Source of the DNA: Strix aluco
Lineage: Eukaryota; Chordata; Aves; Strigiformes; Strigidae
Reading direction: 5' to 3'
DNA length: 64,000 nt
Assembly (NCBI RefSeq): GCF_031877795.1
Contig: NC_133971.1
Coordinates: forward strand, 15,827,825-15,891,824
Below are positions 1 to 12,180 of this stretch, piece after piece. Below the pieces are notes generated by a model, which made no database searches, was not told the origin of the DNA, and worked only from the letters and a program-made list of their open reading frames with translations. Position 1 is the first letter of the stretch. Every line of letters starts with the position of its first letter. The position numbers and the translations under genes were made by a program.

Positions 1-1319
1 TTTTCCTAAATAAATGCTCCCTATTCAGAATAATTTTGTCTATTAAATGATAAGAAACTTACCCAAGTATCCTTAAGTGGTTGATAAATCTGAAAGAGAT
101 TTAAGTGAAGATACAGTTGTGCACAGCATCTTTCCTAAAATTGTAACCCAAAGCAATGTCCAGAGTTGCATACATACATAGTAATAGCAACACAAAGGTA
201 AATGAGGGGAAAATAGAGGGATGGGACATTAAGAGGTTTAAGTAAGGCAGTCAAGGTAGTCTACTGATTGAGTTGAAAGGAGATGAAGAGAGATCAAACA
301 GCAGGATCTGAAACGACCAAGCCATGTTCCTTCTCTCAGCCAGGCTGTAAGAGGGAACTGGGTGTCTGTCAATGCCGTGTATGAATCCACACACTGGTAC
401 GGACATGTATGGGCTGATCTTCTCACTGGGGTCTGCGCAGGAGGTGCCTGTGTCATACATAGCTCTCCTCTTTGCTCTACAGAAAGTGGTGTTGAAAACC
501 ATTTCCCTCTACAGGAGTCCTCAGGGTCAAGAGGACAGAGAAAGAAGAACAGAGATGGAGGAGAAAAAAGAAATGCTTCCTTACCCTGTGACCACCAGTG
601 GCCGATCACCTTGCTCAGCTCCAAGGGCTGGAGCTTGGTGTCTCCTCTCCTCCCATGAATGCCTCACCACGGGGGTGGTGGGTTGAGTCATGGTAGACCT
701 GATCACACAGGTTTCTGTTTGGGGTGTCCTGTCCTTCTACAATTTCCCCCTGCATTCATAGACAGCTTGGGGAAATTTGTGGATTTGGGAGCTAAACCCC
801 AGCATCATTACACTGATTTTGCCTCTTCTCTTTGGACATATTTTGGAATAGACTCACTAAGTGAACTCCAGAGATAAATGCCTTCCCTTTCCCAGATCTC
901 TTCCCTCAGGCTTTGATCAAGGGGAGCCCTTCCCATTCCCTGAGGATGAACTATGTGCTCTGATGGATGGAGTTTTTATTTCCCCAGCTCTACAGTAACT
1001 TATGTTCTGCAGCTAAAAAAACAAACCAAATATGCTACCTGTGTGTCTATGTGTGTGACATACAGGGTGTGTGGGAGGGCAGGATGGTTTCCCTTCCTTC
1101 GCTATCCTAAATTGCAAAGCTCCTGTGCAACTGTATGAGAGGAGAATGAGGCCCCCTTGGAAATAAAATGACCAGAAGAGGGAAGGTAGAACTGCTTTCC
1201 CTTGGAGATCTCCATCTCCTGCTTTGGGAAGGACCATTCCTGTTAGAAATGTAAAATGTGTAAAACAAAAGGAAAACCTCTGAATGGGTAGTATAGAAAT
1301 AACATTTATGTAAACTGCT
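1..1319. other. Intergenic sequence, no gene recognised
   Basis: This is unique-looking intergenic DNA. Several ORFs of 60-128 codons occur on both strands, but they overlap one another, show no recognisable domain and have no coherent splice structure, so I call none of them. No repeat family is recognised. From human synteny the homeobox gene OTP is expected further left, outside the window. Confidence 0.5.
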
Positions 1320-1450
1320 CGAACGGATCTATTGAAGTGTCAAAGCTTATTTTAGCTATGGTATTTCAGCCTTTGTCAGACTAATTGGCTGCATCATTAA
1401 TTATACAGAAAGCTAATTTAAATAAGATACAAACCAATGCACTGGGTCAG
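1320..1450. promoter_or_regulatory. Candidate AT-rich conserved non-coding block
   Basis: A compact AT-rich block with several TAAT/ATTA homeodomain-type cores, including ctaattggctgcatcattaa, lies in gene-free DNA. This texture is typical of conserved enhancers near developmental homeobox genes. Conservation cannot be tested here, so the call is an inference from composition and context. Confidence 0.2.
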
Positions 1451-1969
1451 GCTACGGGTTAATCAGTGCCCAGCAGTGGATACATTTTCTTAAGAGAAGA
1501 GTGTAAGAAGCAGGACACATATAGAAGTAATCCCTCCTGTACTGTACTTCCGTAGCTCAGTCATATGTTGAACTGTCATGGTTGAAAACCATAAATGGAC
1601 CTACCTTTCATGAATCTGCCTATTCCTTTCCTGAGACTATTTCAGTGTACTTTGCTAAATAAAGACAAGAGACTTGCTAACGTGTTTTTGGGAAATAAAG
1701 GTTTCTCTTAGAAGAGAATATTTGTAAACATGAATAGTATGTTTACATTACACTGCTGCTCTAAATGCTCATTTTCTATTAAAAAAACATGGACATCTAC
1801 GTACATGTGGCTGATTCATAGATAATTTTATACAGGTTATGTACATCTTATTTTTGTGTCAAAATTATATTTGCATCATCTACATACTTGCACACACAAA
1901 CATGCACAAGAGTTCCACAACTTATTGTAGAGTGTTCCTATTCTCAGGTGACAACTAAAGGCAGCGTAT

Positions 1970-2310
1970 TTGAAAACCATTGCGAATAGTGGGAAACCCG
2001 ACGGAATTTCACCCCAGCCCGAGAAGTTTCCCGGGATCGCGGAAGAAACCCCGAAGTGCCGGGAAAATGTGCGTTGTGGGCGGCTGCCACCTGGTGGCAT
2101 CGGGGAACGAGCCCGAAGAGGGGAACGAGACTCCGGGTCCTGGGGCAGGCTTTTCCTCCTTTCGGCTGAGACCCAGGATCAGGATTTTGTCTTCGCTGTG
2201 CCAGAGCTTTCCGTAAAACCACGCGCATCTCTGAATGTCATTATTTGATTTAAATTCTCCTTAATGGCAATTTTGTAAACTCTCAAGCGGGGAGGCGCCT
2301 GAAAAGGAGC
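1970..2310. promoter_or_regulatory. Isolated CpG-rich patch (CpG island-like)
   Basis: About 340 bases contain over 20 CpG dinucleotides, while the flanks are AT-rich with almost none. No exon of a known gene is seen here. Overlapping ORFs on both strands (1,944-2,228 minus; 1,970-2,248 plus) are what GC-rich DNA gives by chance. The patch holds a perfect CTCF consensus. It could be an insulator or boundary, a promoter of an unannotated non-coding transcript, or a CpG-rich regulatory element of the neighbouring developmental gene. Confidence 0.6.
2083..2097 (-). promoter_or_regulatory. CTCF-binding consensus
   Basis: The minus strand reads CCACCAGGTGGCAGC, which fits the degenerate CTCF core CCASYAGRKGGCRSY at all 15 positions. 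It sits inside the CpG-rich patch. Under the convergent-CTCF rule, a minus-strand motif would act as the right anchor of a loop extending to the left. Confidence 0.6.
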
Positions 2311-2389
2311 CAGCATGAAGTGTCCTTTCCTCTTTGGTTTTTCTTTTTCTTGTTAGTTAATAAAGTTTTTGTATTCATCATTCATCGGG

Positions 2390-2810
2390 AGTCAGCCTGG
2401 GAGTGTGCTCTGTTTAAATGCTCTGGCTTTTCACTTAATGCATCCCATCTGTTTCTGAAATAAATTGCAATAATCCGTGTTTAATGTTAATCAATGTATT
2501 ACTAAATATGCAAATTATATTAAAAGACGTGGTTTGAAAAAGCTTTCATTTGTAAATATGGTAGCTTAAAACAGGAAGCATATCTAAAAGCCATTTAGAT
2601 ACAGTAGCCTAACTCTAACAGTGTGGCTGATTTATAAAGCGGTTTGCAAGTTGATCTTTCTCCCACAAGGGGATATGTAAAACTGTTGCATATCAGATTT
2701 TGTTAACATCTGATGGGTTACTGCTAACAGTGTAAAAGCCTAATATTCACAGCCATGTCTCTTATTTAAATTAAAGCAATCTTATTCCAGCTTTCTAATT
2801 TTTGTGCTCA
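2390..2810. promoter_or_regulatory. Candidate enhancer: octamer and homeodomain motifs
   Basis: This AT-rich block immediately follows the CpG patch. It contains a perfect POU octamer ATGCAAAT (2,508-2,515), an OTX/PITX-type TAATCC (2,471-2,476) and many TAAT/ATTA cores. It has no convincing ORF and no repeat signature. The motif density suggests a conserved developmental enhancer, perhaps for OTP, but conservation is not testable from one sequence. Confidence 0.3.
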
Positions 2811-5800
2811 TCCTAACATATGAATTTACATGAAGAGTTTATGAATCACAGTGAAAGCAATTTGAACAAGCTTTTCAATCAGTGCTACATCTTAGTGCCT
2901 GATTTAGATAATTCATTGTCTAAGGGGCTCTTCTGGCCTCTCCCTATCCTTTTCAGGGGGCCTAGTCTCTCAAGCTGGCTGTCCCTGGTGTTGTGGCTAC
3001 AGTCTCTCCACTCCAGTGCACCACTTTGCAGGAGGGTCCTATGCAGGGCCCTTGAGATGCTGCTCACATCACCAGTGTGGCTCTGCATCCCAGCTCAAAA
3101 CGACCCCATGGTGTTGCTTGTGCTGCTGCGTTAGACATACAGTAGAGGGTTGTTTGCACTTGTTGACTTTCCATGGGACAGTGGTGGTGCATGTCATGGA
3201 AGTGCATGTGCACAAAGTCTACAGGCAGGACAAGACCACACTCCCAGCCTCATGGAAAGGAGCACAGGAAAGGAAACACTGGTGAAGAGCATTGGAGAGA
3301 AGATCCAGCTGGGAAGATAAATGCTGAGACAGTCTGCAGAGGTGGCCCTTTGTGGTCACAGGCCAAGGTTAGCCATTGCCTCTCTTGTCTTTTTTTTGCT
3401 TTGTTTTTCGTTCACACTCCTGCTACCCTCACTGGACAGACTGCTTGGTGAAACTATCTCTTCTCCATGGTGGAGCATCCGTACATGAAAGACCCGGGTA
3501 CTGCAGGCAAGGGCAGGTAGGAGAGGGAGCTGTGGTCACTGCAGCAGTTGCTCACAATAAAGCAGAGGGGAAGCCCAGGAGGTGCTTATCTCCATAGCTA
3601 GGGCTGCCTGAGTGAGAGCAGTCACTGCAAGTCTCATCCTTCCTTGAAAATGGAAACTATCTTTTGAGCTTGTAGTTGTCCTTCAGCTGACAGCGTCTGC
3701 TCAGTTTATGTTTAGTTTGACAACACACTTTTCTTTCCCCATGGTGTGTTATAGAAAATCCTTGATGTTTCAGGATGCAAGTTAACCTCTAAACATAGTT
3801 ATCTGAAAGGCAGCTTACCCCTTACCCTGGAGAAGATCAAGTCATAACTGCATGTGAGGTAGTTTCTGGTTTGCTTTTCTTCTTTTTTTCTTTTTTTCTT
3901 CCTTTTTTTTTTTTTTTTTTAACTGTTACAGCTTCCTATGAAGCAGCCAGGGAAATTTGCTGAGAGCTGTACCAGAGTAGAAGGACCAGGAAGCCAATTT
4001 ATCATAAACTCACCTGTGCTGAATGGGGATCTCTTGGGTCCTTAGGTTTTTGCTCTAGTTTCCACACTCTTGAGACATGGAGCACTATTCTGAGACTAAA
4101 AAGGAGCAAACCTGAGACAGTTTTGCTTGGACCTCTTCCAAATTACCATTTGATGACATATTATTAAATGTTCGATAGCTTTGCCACAGTTTCCATGAGA
4201 AACTGAGCACAGATGACTTTGTAGCTAAGTTTTGCTCCAACTTTTTAGATGTACTGAAACTCAGATCTGGTCTTGCCTATGTAAGTGAGCAAACATCCCA
4301 GGAGCTAAAAATGGCAGCAAGGTTAGCACAAACCCTGTGAAACCAAACTGCTGAGTTCCACGTGGCTCTAAATGTGACACTAATGCTAGAGCTCAATAGC
4401 TCTGTAGCCATGTATCAGGCAGAGAGGGTGAGAGCGTGCGAGCACTGCTGATCTACTGTCATGCATTTACGTTCAAACATACGGAAACATTTCCCTTTTT
4501 GCCCTATAAGCTTAATAAAAGTATTTTGGGAAATGAAAAGCTGAGAAGTAAATAAAACCTCCTACTTTCTCATGGAGAAGAAACAAGAGGGACAAGCATA
4601 CAAACAAAATTTAATGAGGATGCAAACCTGCTGGAGTAATAGTGCGTTGAGGGGCTATACTTGCCTACATGGCATGGAGCTCTGAAGGAAGGTTAAACTG
4701 ATGAACTAGTTGTGATTTCCCTGTTGGTTCCTTGTGTGTGGCACTTAGGGGATTGATAGCACAGGTCTAGACACTCCTCAAGGTACCCTGGGCAGGGTGA
4801 CACAGCCCCCTCCATCCCTTTTATTGGGCAGAAGCCATGTGTGAGCTGCTCCCAGGAGACACTTTTCACTGCCACAACCCTGTAAGTTGAGTGACCACTT
4901 CTGGATCCAAAGTAGCAGCTTGGTTTGAGTTCTTCACAAAGCAGTGCTCTTCCCTCACTTCCTGAAGCCTGAGGTTTGCCCTCAGCCCTCTGGGGATTTC
5001 AGTGATGGCACTGTGTTTGGTGACTGAGATTGCCCTCAAGGAATTTTTTTTAATCTCATCTAATCAAATAGAAAAAGTTAAAGTAACGACTAGGTCTGGA
5101 ATGAAGTTCTCTATTCATAGAGGATTTATTGACAGTACCTTTGAAAGTACTGTTTAATATGCAAGGTAAACAAATTAAAAATCCCAGCTTGTGGTCCAAG
5201 GGCATTCACAAATTAGAAATGACCCCCTGCCCGCCCTGAGAGTGCTAATGATGTAAAAGCTGAGAGGAGCTGAAGCGTCTTGGGAGATGAGTGGGTCAGA
5301 GGGGATTTTGTTGAATGTACCAATCTGTTTGGTTTTGACAGGCTCTTTGTCTAACTTGGGAGATGACAAGGGGAGCTGAGCCGTCTGGCAAAGGTGGGGA
5401 CGTCTGTCTACATGAAGCTGCAAGTTTTATATATTTGTCATTTTGTATTTGCTTACCTTTTGGTACCTCTTGGCTGCCTGAGACCAGGGAAAACACTCCC
5501 CATTGCCTGCAGCTATGGGGAGAAAGAAGCAGCAGCCTGAGTCAGTATCAGAAAGTGTGACACAAGAGGGGGCTTAAATCACAAATCCAGTAACTCAGTT
5601 TTGCTTCACAGTTGTTTTAATTACAAAGGTTGTCTGTAATACAGAGTTCAGAAAGCAAAAATGTCATCCAGTAAACTGTGTGTCCACATCTCACTCAAAG
5701 GTTGTCATGGAGATTGGAGTGCAAGTGGTGGCAGCATTGATATCAACTGCAGCAACGCATTAGTACAGTCTGAAGGCTGAGCTGAGTGTCTTGGTGCTGC

Positions 5801-5974
5801 CAACTCACACTGACCCTTGGCCTCCAAACCACACTGATGCTCAGGAAAGGCTATCCTGTCTTTTTTTTTTCTTTCCAGCTGGGCTGTTTTGGGGATTCTT
5901 ATACCTTGCTCAAGAAGGCAAAGCTCTGTCCCCAAGGATGCATGCACAATTTTCCTTGACCTTATCAAGAATAT
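2811..5974. other. Intergenic sequence, no gene recognised
   Basis: No recognisable gene or repeat family is seen here, apart from a pyrimidine tract near 3.9 kb. Short ORFs, for example 2,820-3,134 and 5,705-6,028 (minus), lack domains and plausible splice sites. The stretch 2,930-3,600 is more GC-rich than its flanks and may be an old, unrecognised repeat. Confidence 0.45.
3880..3921. repeat. Poly-T / CT-rich low-complexity tract
   Basis: Runs of T interrupted by C end in an uninterrupted stretch of about 18 T. It may be a simple repeat or the tail of an old retroposed copy, but no element body was identified beside it. Confidence 0.8.
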
Positions 5975-6601
5975 ATGTGCAGTTCTAGCCTCACTGAAAT
6001 AAAAAAAAAGCTGCAACCTCAACTGCAAATAATGCTAAGATGGTATCCAGATGCATACCCAGGTGGATATCTAGGAAGTGCAGGTCAGGGAGCCTGTACA
6101 TTCTTTGGCAGGTATATGAAGGAAAAAGAATTTCCCTCATCCTTTTCCTTTGCTTCTCTTGAATTCTCTTTTGGATCCAGAATTAATCCAGCTAAGATAC
6201 CATGCAGACATGACTACTGCCACAACAAAAAACCCCATATTCACACAGTAGCACTTGCAGAAGTGGCAATGAATAAAACTGTTCAACAATCAACTCTGGT
6301 TTTAAAAAGCTGCTGCTGGAGAAAGCCTGACTGGCAGTGTAGCAAGCTGGCTGGTTACCGACAGAGCTGCTTCAGCTGCTTTGGAAGCCTACACATTTCA
6401 AAGCTGTTCCTGATTTTTGGCTGTTGTTTTGCAGTGGGACTGAGCACCAACAGCTGTGGGCAACCCTCCTTTGGTGGGCAGTGCTCAGCACTTCTGAAAG
6501 TGGACCTAAAGCCTGGCACCCCAAACCAAAACACCCCAAAATGTGTTCATTTAAGATTGAAGCTACTGAGCTTTGTTCTGGAAAAGTCCACTGGTATTTA
6601 G
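5975..6601 (+). other. Unexplained 208-codon open reading frame
   Basis: This is a single open frame of 208 codons from ATG to stop. The predicted product is cysteine- and serine-rich, with an early glutamine/lysine-rich segment and a hydrophobic stretch near residues 137-155 (sequence around KLFLIFGCCFAVGL). I recognise no family. An ORF this long is only mildly surprising in 64 kb of six-frame sequence, and there is no CpG island, splice context or obvious start context. It is most likely chance or part of a non-coding transcript. Confidence 0.12.
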
Positions 6602-9600
6602 AGCCTTGGTGGTTCTTGATGAGAAACATATCTAACTGCTGAACATGTCTCTAGAAGAGCAGAACAAGAGATTGACCGAAGTTTTCCCTTTTTAAGCTCT
6701 TAACTGAGTGAGTCCTTACCAATTCTCTCTCACCTCCATCCTTTCCCTAGCTCATGCCCAGGAGGTTCCCCTTGAGGCTGCCAGGGTGCTGAACGTGGTC
6801 AAAGCTGCTGGGCCACAGCACCACCTCATTTGGATCTGCCCAAGAGCACCACTCCTTCTCCATCAGTTTTGAAGGCCCTCAGAGGTGGGAGAGGAGCTAT
6901 GGGCCTGGTATTTCTCCATTCCCTCACAAGTGACAGGAGCTGTGGCTAGCCCCAGGGCAGGAACATGCCTTTTTTTGTTCCCTAATTATTTCAGTGAGGC
7001 TGACTATCTGGTGGCTCTTTGCAAAGAAGCAGCTCATGTCTGTGAGCAGCAATAACTGGGCTTTTTATCTCTTTGGCTGCATACTGTATGACAAAATGTT
7101 AAACCCATTTGACTCAGAACAGAACCATCCACAAATGTTTCTTGATGGTTTTAATATAAGTATCATCATCTGAACTGGGTTACACTTTACCATGGCTGAG
7201 TTCCCACAGCTGAAACAGGAGACTTATTACCTTCTGGTGAATTCAGGATATGTAAGACTCTACCAAAGTAGCTGATCATTGGGTTTTAGAAACTTGTGTG
7301 CAGCTGAGATATGAGCTTTAATCTTTATCAGCTGGGCTCAGCAGTCCTCAGAATCTACATTCTGGTTATCTCAGAAGTTAAGTTTTTACTTATGTGGGTT
7401 CCCTCAAGTACAATCCTCTCACAAAATTTCACGTGGTGTCTGGTTGACATCATCCTCCAATTCCTTATTTAACTGAAGATGAGTAATGAGACAGGGTGAG
7501 ACTATGCCACTTGTGGCCTCACAAGTCTGTGGATGAAAGACAAGGTATAAACAGGCGTGCAAGTTCACAGAACTAGTATAGTAGAGGTGAGGAAGGACAG
7601 CCCAGCTGCTGAGGTGGAGAGCAAGAATATATCTGGGAAAGAACAAAAAAGTATATAGAAGCACAGGAAAGTACTTAGTTGCTCACTTTGCTGTCTTGAC
7701 AGGGAATGAATGGATTAGCTATTGAAATATGGCAGAAAAAGACACACCATGATCCTTCTGGTTGGATGTTACAGCCAGACAAAATTCGTCTGATGTTTTT
7801 AAACATTTTGGAACAGTGAGGTGAATCAACCCTTGGAATAGCTTGACTACTTATGTGCCAGATTCTGTCACATGAGATCCCTACATGGAAAGTGGTTGCC
7901 TTTATGAGGACTTGCTGCAGCTTGTGTGGAAGCTCACCATAGAAATGGTTAGGTAAAGTTTTCTGGCCTGTGTTACATGGAAGATGAGGGTTGCTGAACA
8001 TAGTAGCTCCTTTGGCTTAAAATATATTTCTGAAGAGAGAGACTTTTGTAGGAAGAATGCCTGGGAGGAAAGAAGAGGAAACATTTAGAAAGGACTGAAA
8101 GCCTATTAAAATGTCCTTCAAGCCAGGACACCATGGAGACCAGTGCACTACTCAAGAAAGTAGCACTGAAAGAAGAGATAACCTGACCCAGTGTTTGTAT
8201 CAGCACAGCTTGTCCATTCTAATAGGAAAGCAAGAGAGGAGAATGAGTACGATTCTGAGGATCCCTGTTTAGTCAGGGGAATGGATTCTCTTGAAATTCA
8301 TGCTGCTTTTACACCAACTTTGTTCTTTTGACCAAGGCTCATGGTCTCATTGGTCACCCATCTTAACTGTTTTTCTGTCCTTTTTTTCCCCCTACTCATC
8401 ATGAAGAGAACAGTGTAAGAGAACAGGCTTTTGGGAATCATTTGCACACTAAGTGGAAGATTGCAGCTCTCACCTAACTTTCCTTGCAGTGCCGATGAAG
8501 CATCTACCTGGAAAACAACTAAGGCAAGTTTCATATGGGAGGAGGCAAGGAAAGCCAGCACAGCGACAGAACAAATTACATAGCTGGTTAGCTGGCACTC
8601 AAAACCACTATGCTACACCATCAAGACTCTTCTGCCACAAAATTAGCCTTGAGAACAACACTTTTAATCTTCCAGCTGTACATCGTGCAAGGATTTATGA
8701 GATCAAGGCCAAAGAAAATTGGGCTCTCTCCTGACTTAACCTTACTCATTACTTCAAGGGGGAATTTCTACGAAAAGGCAGCAAAGGATATGGCCTAATA
8801 CTGCTGTCTTTTTGTGGCATTTCAATAGTTTCCTATGGAGAAGGGAGTCACAATTAGAAAGCCATTTTATTTAATAGCATAGTATGAATTAACATAGTAA
8901 TATTTTTTAACCATGGTATGTGTAGAAAAGAACTGTTCCCTAGCTAATCTTCTAAATCATTATGCCTCATCAATTATAATTTTTGTTCGAACTTATTATG
9001 TAAAGTTGAACAACATTTTATTTCAAACTGTGAAGACTGAAATGTGAAAGAGAAAACATCAGTATATGGTGCTCATGTAACCTACACTCCAGTGTATTTC
9101 TTAACTGGAGTGATGGACCTTACAGTCAGACCAGATACCACCTTTTATGACTGAACCTTTACTCCTTCAAATATTTATTTGCCTGTTTCCCAGCAACTTG
9201 ATTGGAATAAATGAATGAAATAATGAAAAATTTTCAAGGATTTGGCTTTATTCTGCTGTTCTGAGCAGGAAGATTTCTCTTGAATAACAGAAAGTAATTC
9301 ACATGAAATGCAGTTATCAGCATGTGGTCCACACAGTGTTTGGGCAACATAGTTAAACACAGACTTGCCTTTTAATATGTTGGTGACCCAATTCAGATAG
9401 TGCACATTGGAAATGTGATGGTAATACTTTGCTAGATTGGACCTTGGCAAAAATGATGAAATTTCCTGATCACCCCCATCCTCAGTTCAGAGATCAGAGC
9501 AAGGTATATGCATCTTCTGTTCCCATCTAATTGTATGGCTGAAGTGGCTACCTAGTGGCCTGTGCCAGCCTGGTGCACCAGGACAGGAGCATAGGAAGGG

Positions 9601-12180
9601 ATTTATGAGGGCAACCACCACCTCTATCCCTACAGACCCTTTCCAAGGCTGCCCATGAGCCTTTGCACAGACCGTTAGGAGTTATTCCCACTGAAACTTT
9701 GCTTTTGATTAAAAACCCTTCCTTCTCAATTACCAGCCTTCTACTAGCATCTCCATGATGCACTAGAGAGAGCTGTTCTCCCCTTTCCAGTTGTGTTTGG
9801 TTGAGCTGAATTTCTGGTGTCATCTGATGTGATCAGCCTTGGGCTTATGGTGACTACTCCCTGCTCATAGGGGTGTGCAATAATGTTTTCTGACTGGAGG
9901 ACCAGGCTTGCACATAACATAGTAAGTCAGGTCTTGCTAGCATCCTGTATGTTGGTCTTTGTAAAGCCATACCTGTACTAGAAGTATCCACCACTGGAGT
10001 TGCACAAATTAGTTGCACAGTTGCATCACACTGCCAATGTGTTCATATGGCCAGGAACTAAGTGTCATTCCAAGAGAATTAAACAATTAACAGTAGAGAG
10101 CATTCAACAACTTTGTCAGCAAGATCCCAGAGGACAACAAGAAGTGAGCTGTCCTCTCATTGTGGTGACTTAATGTGCTGTAGGTACTGAAGTCTTTTGC
10201 TGTAGCCACCAGAGTACTCACTACAGTTAAGGCAGAGAGGCTTTTTCCATTTTGGACCTCTTTGCTACATGTATGAAACCTTACTATGATCAGCTATCAG
10301 GCTATATTTTACCTCTTAAGAGGAATATTTTGTAAGGACAAAGGAATAACTCAACCATTTCTGAAATAGGGAAGAAGAGAATACCCTGTGACCATTTTTG
10401 CATTTACTGTGAAGGGGACAGGCTATTAAAATTATAAGCGTATGCTTAACACAACTATAACCATACCTAAGTGCCACTGGAAAACACAGAATGATAAAAT
10501 GTGATCGACAAAGAGGAAGATAACTAAACAGAAATATGTCACGTGCATAGTACAAGACAGTCTAAAAAGGATTATTCATAAGTCTTTGTGCACAAATATA
10601 CATGGCTTTGTTTCAAAGTCCATTTAAATTCAAAGAAGTTTTTCATTTCTCCAGTCCAAAGCCCAGTGATACCACCTACAAGTGACTAGTATGAACTATA
10701 GCTTAGTCCCTAAAAATATAGTGAAATGACTTTTCAGATGTACTGTTGAGAGTTTTAGGGCTGAAACACAACAAGACAGATGAAAGTTTGAACTTTAACC
10801 TTTCCCTCTGTCTGCTGGCTACCCACAGTCTTACACTGCCACAGCAATTTGGGTTTTGTTGCTTTAGGAAGTGTGGTTGATGATACTCTTAGTGACTCCT
10901 CCTGAAGTACACTCTGAAAGATATCCAGGGCAGCGTGTAGGTCAGTTTTTATTTATGACCTATTACATACTAATGTATTTTAATCAGTATTTTAAATTAG
11001 CTCTGTTTACTTTATTAAATATGGTTACTGTGTATTTGTGCTGCTGTATCCCACTGGAATCCTAAAGACAGACAAAGATCCAGTTTGTTTGAGTGCTGCA
11101 CAAACTAAAATGGTCCACCTTTCGAAGAGGTTATAATCCACCTACAAACAAACAGATTGCAAGGAGATGCAGATGGGGCAGTCCATAGTGCATGCGATTA
11201 GGTGGCAGTTTTGGTCGGTGCTGTAAGGACAACTTGCAGCACATCAACCCTTCTAAGGAATCAACATTTCTAAGGAAGTTGTGGTTTTGTTGCAAAGAAG
11301 AGTTGGAAGAAGGGATTCGAGGGCAGGCAGTGAGGATTTTTTGTGGGCACTCTTTCCATGTGTTCAAAGTACATAGGCATTCACCAGCAAAGTAACAACA
11401 GGGCATGAGATGGCTGAAAGGGAAAAAACACTACAAGAGCATCACTAGACCCCCGCCTTTAAACTGTGAAACTGATAGGGAAAGAAATGCTTCAGCAGGG
11501 AGCAACTCAGACAAGGAGCTACCTAGGGTAGTCTGAGTCAATCTCTGTGGGAGCCATCCCTCCTCTGGTGAATGAGGGACATAAAGACAAACCAACCACA
11601 ACCTCAGCACCTAAACTGAGTGCCTAAGTTAGGATATGCAAGTTGTGCTCTTTGCAAAGCTCTGCCTGTTACTCCTGGAAGGAAATAGAAATTCCACCAG
11701 AATCACTTTGGTTTCATGTAGCCGTAATACTGAATTCTGCTTGGATTTCATCGTGACCCAGCATCAGTTAATACCCATGTGTTGTAAAGTATTAGTCATA
11801 ATTGGATTTACACATTTCTCATAAAGTTGTTGAAATGTAACTAATTTTACTGTAATTGTGATCTTTAAAATTTGAATGGTATCTTTTATTGGATAGCTGT
11901 TGCAGGACATCATCAGCTTATGGACTTTAATATCTGGAATATAGTATAATTTACATGATTCCATTAAATGTCTATCAGATTTCAAGCTGGGTTTGAAGCT
12001 ACTGCATTTGAATTACCAAAACGTATACAAATTGGAAACTTAAAAAAAAAAAAAAAGATTGGAGTACAGCTTTAATTTCTTTGTTCAAATCTACCATGAG
12101 AGTGAAGAAAATTTCTTTTTAAACAAAAGAATCAGATCCATTCCTTATGAAAACAAATGATTTAGAAAAACAAGGTTGGA
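6602..12180. other. Intergenic sequence, no gene recognised
   Basis: No exon, RNA gene or clear transposable element is recognised. ORFs here are 60-108 codons, lie on both strands and overlap each other. A poly-A run lies at 12,042-12,056 and a weak CTCF-like match near 9,549-9,563. Confidence 0.4.
12042..12056. repeat. Poly-A run
   Basis: Fifteen consecutive A residues lie in intergenic DNA. No adjacent retrotransposon body is recognised. Confidence 0.8.

Noticed and set aside
1944-2248. ORFs on both strands in the CpG patch
   Set aside because: They overlap mutually in GC-rich DNA, with no homology or splice context. The island is better explained as regulatory.
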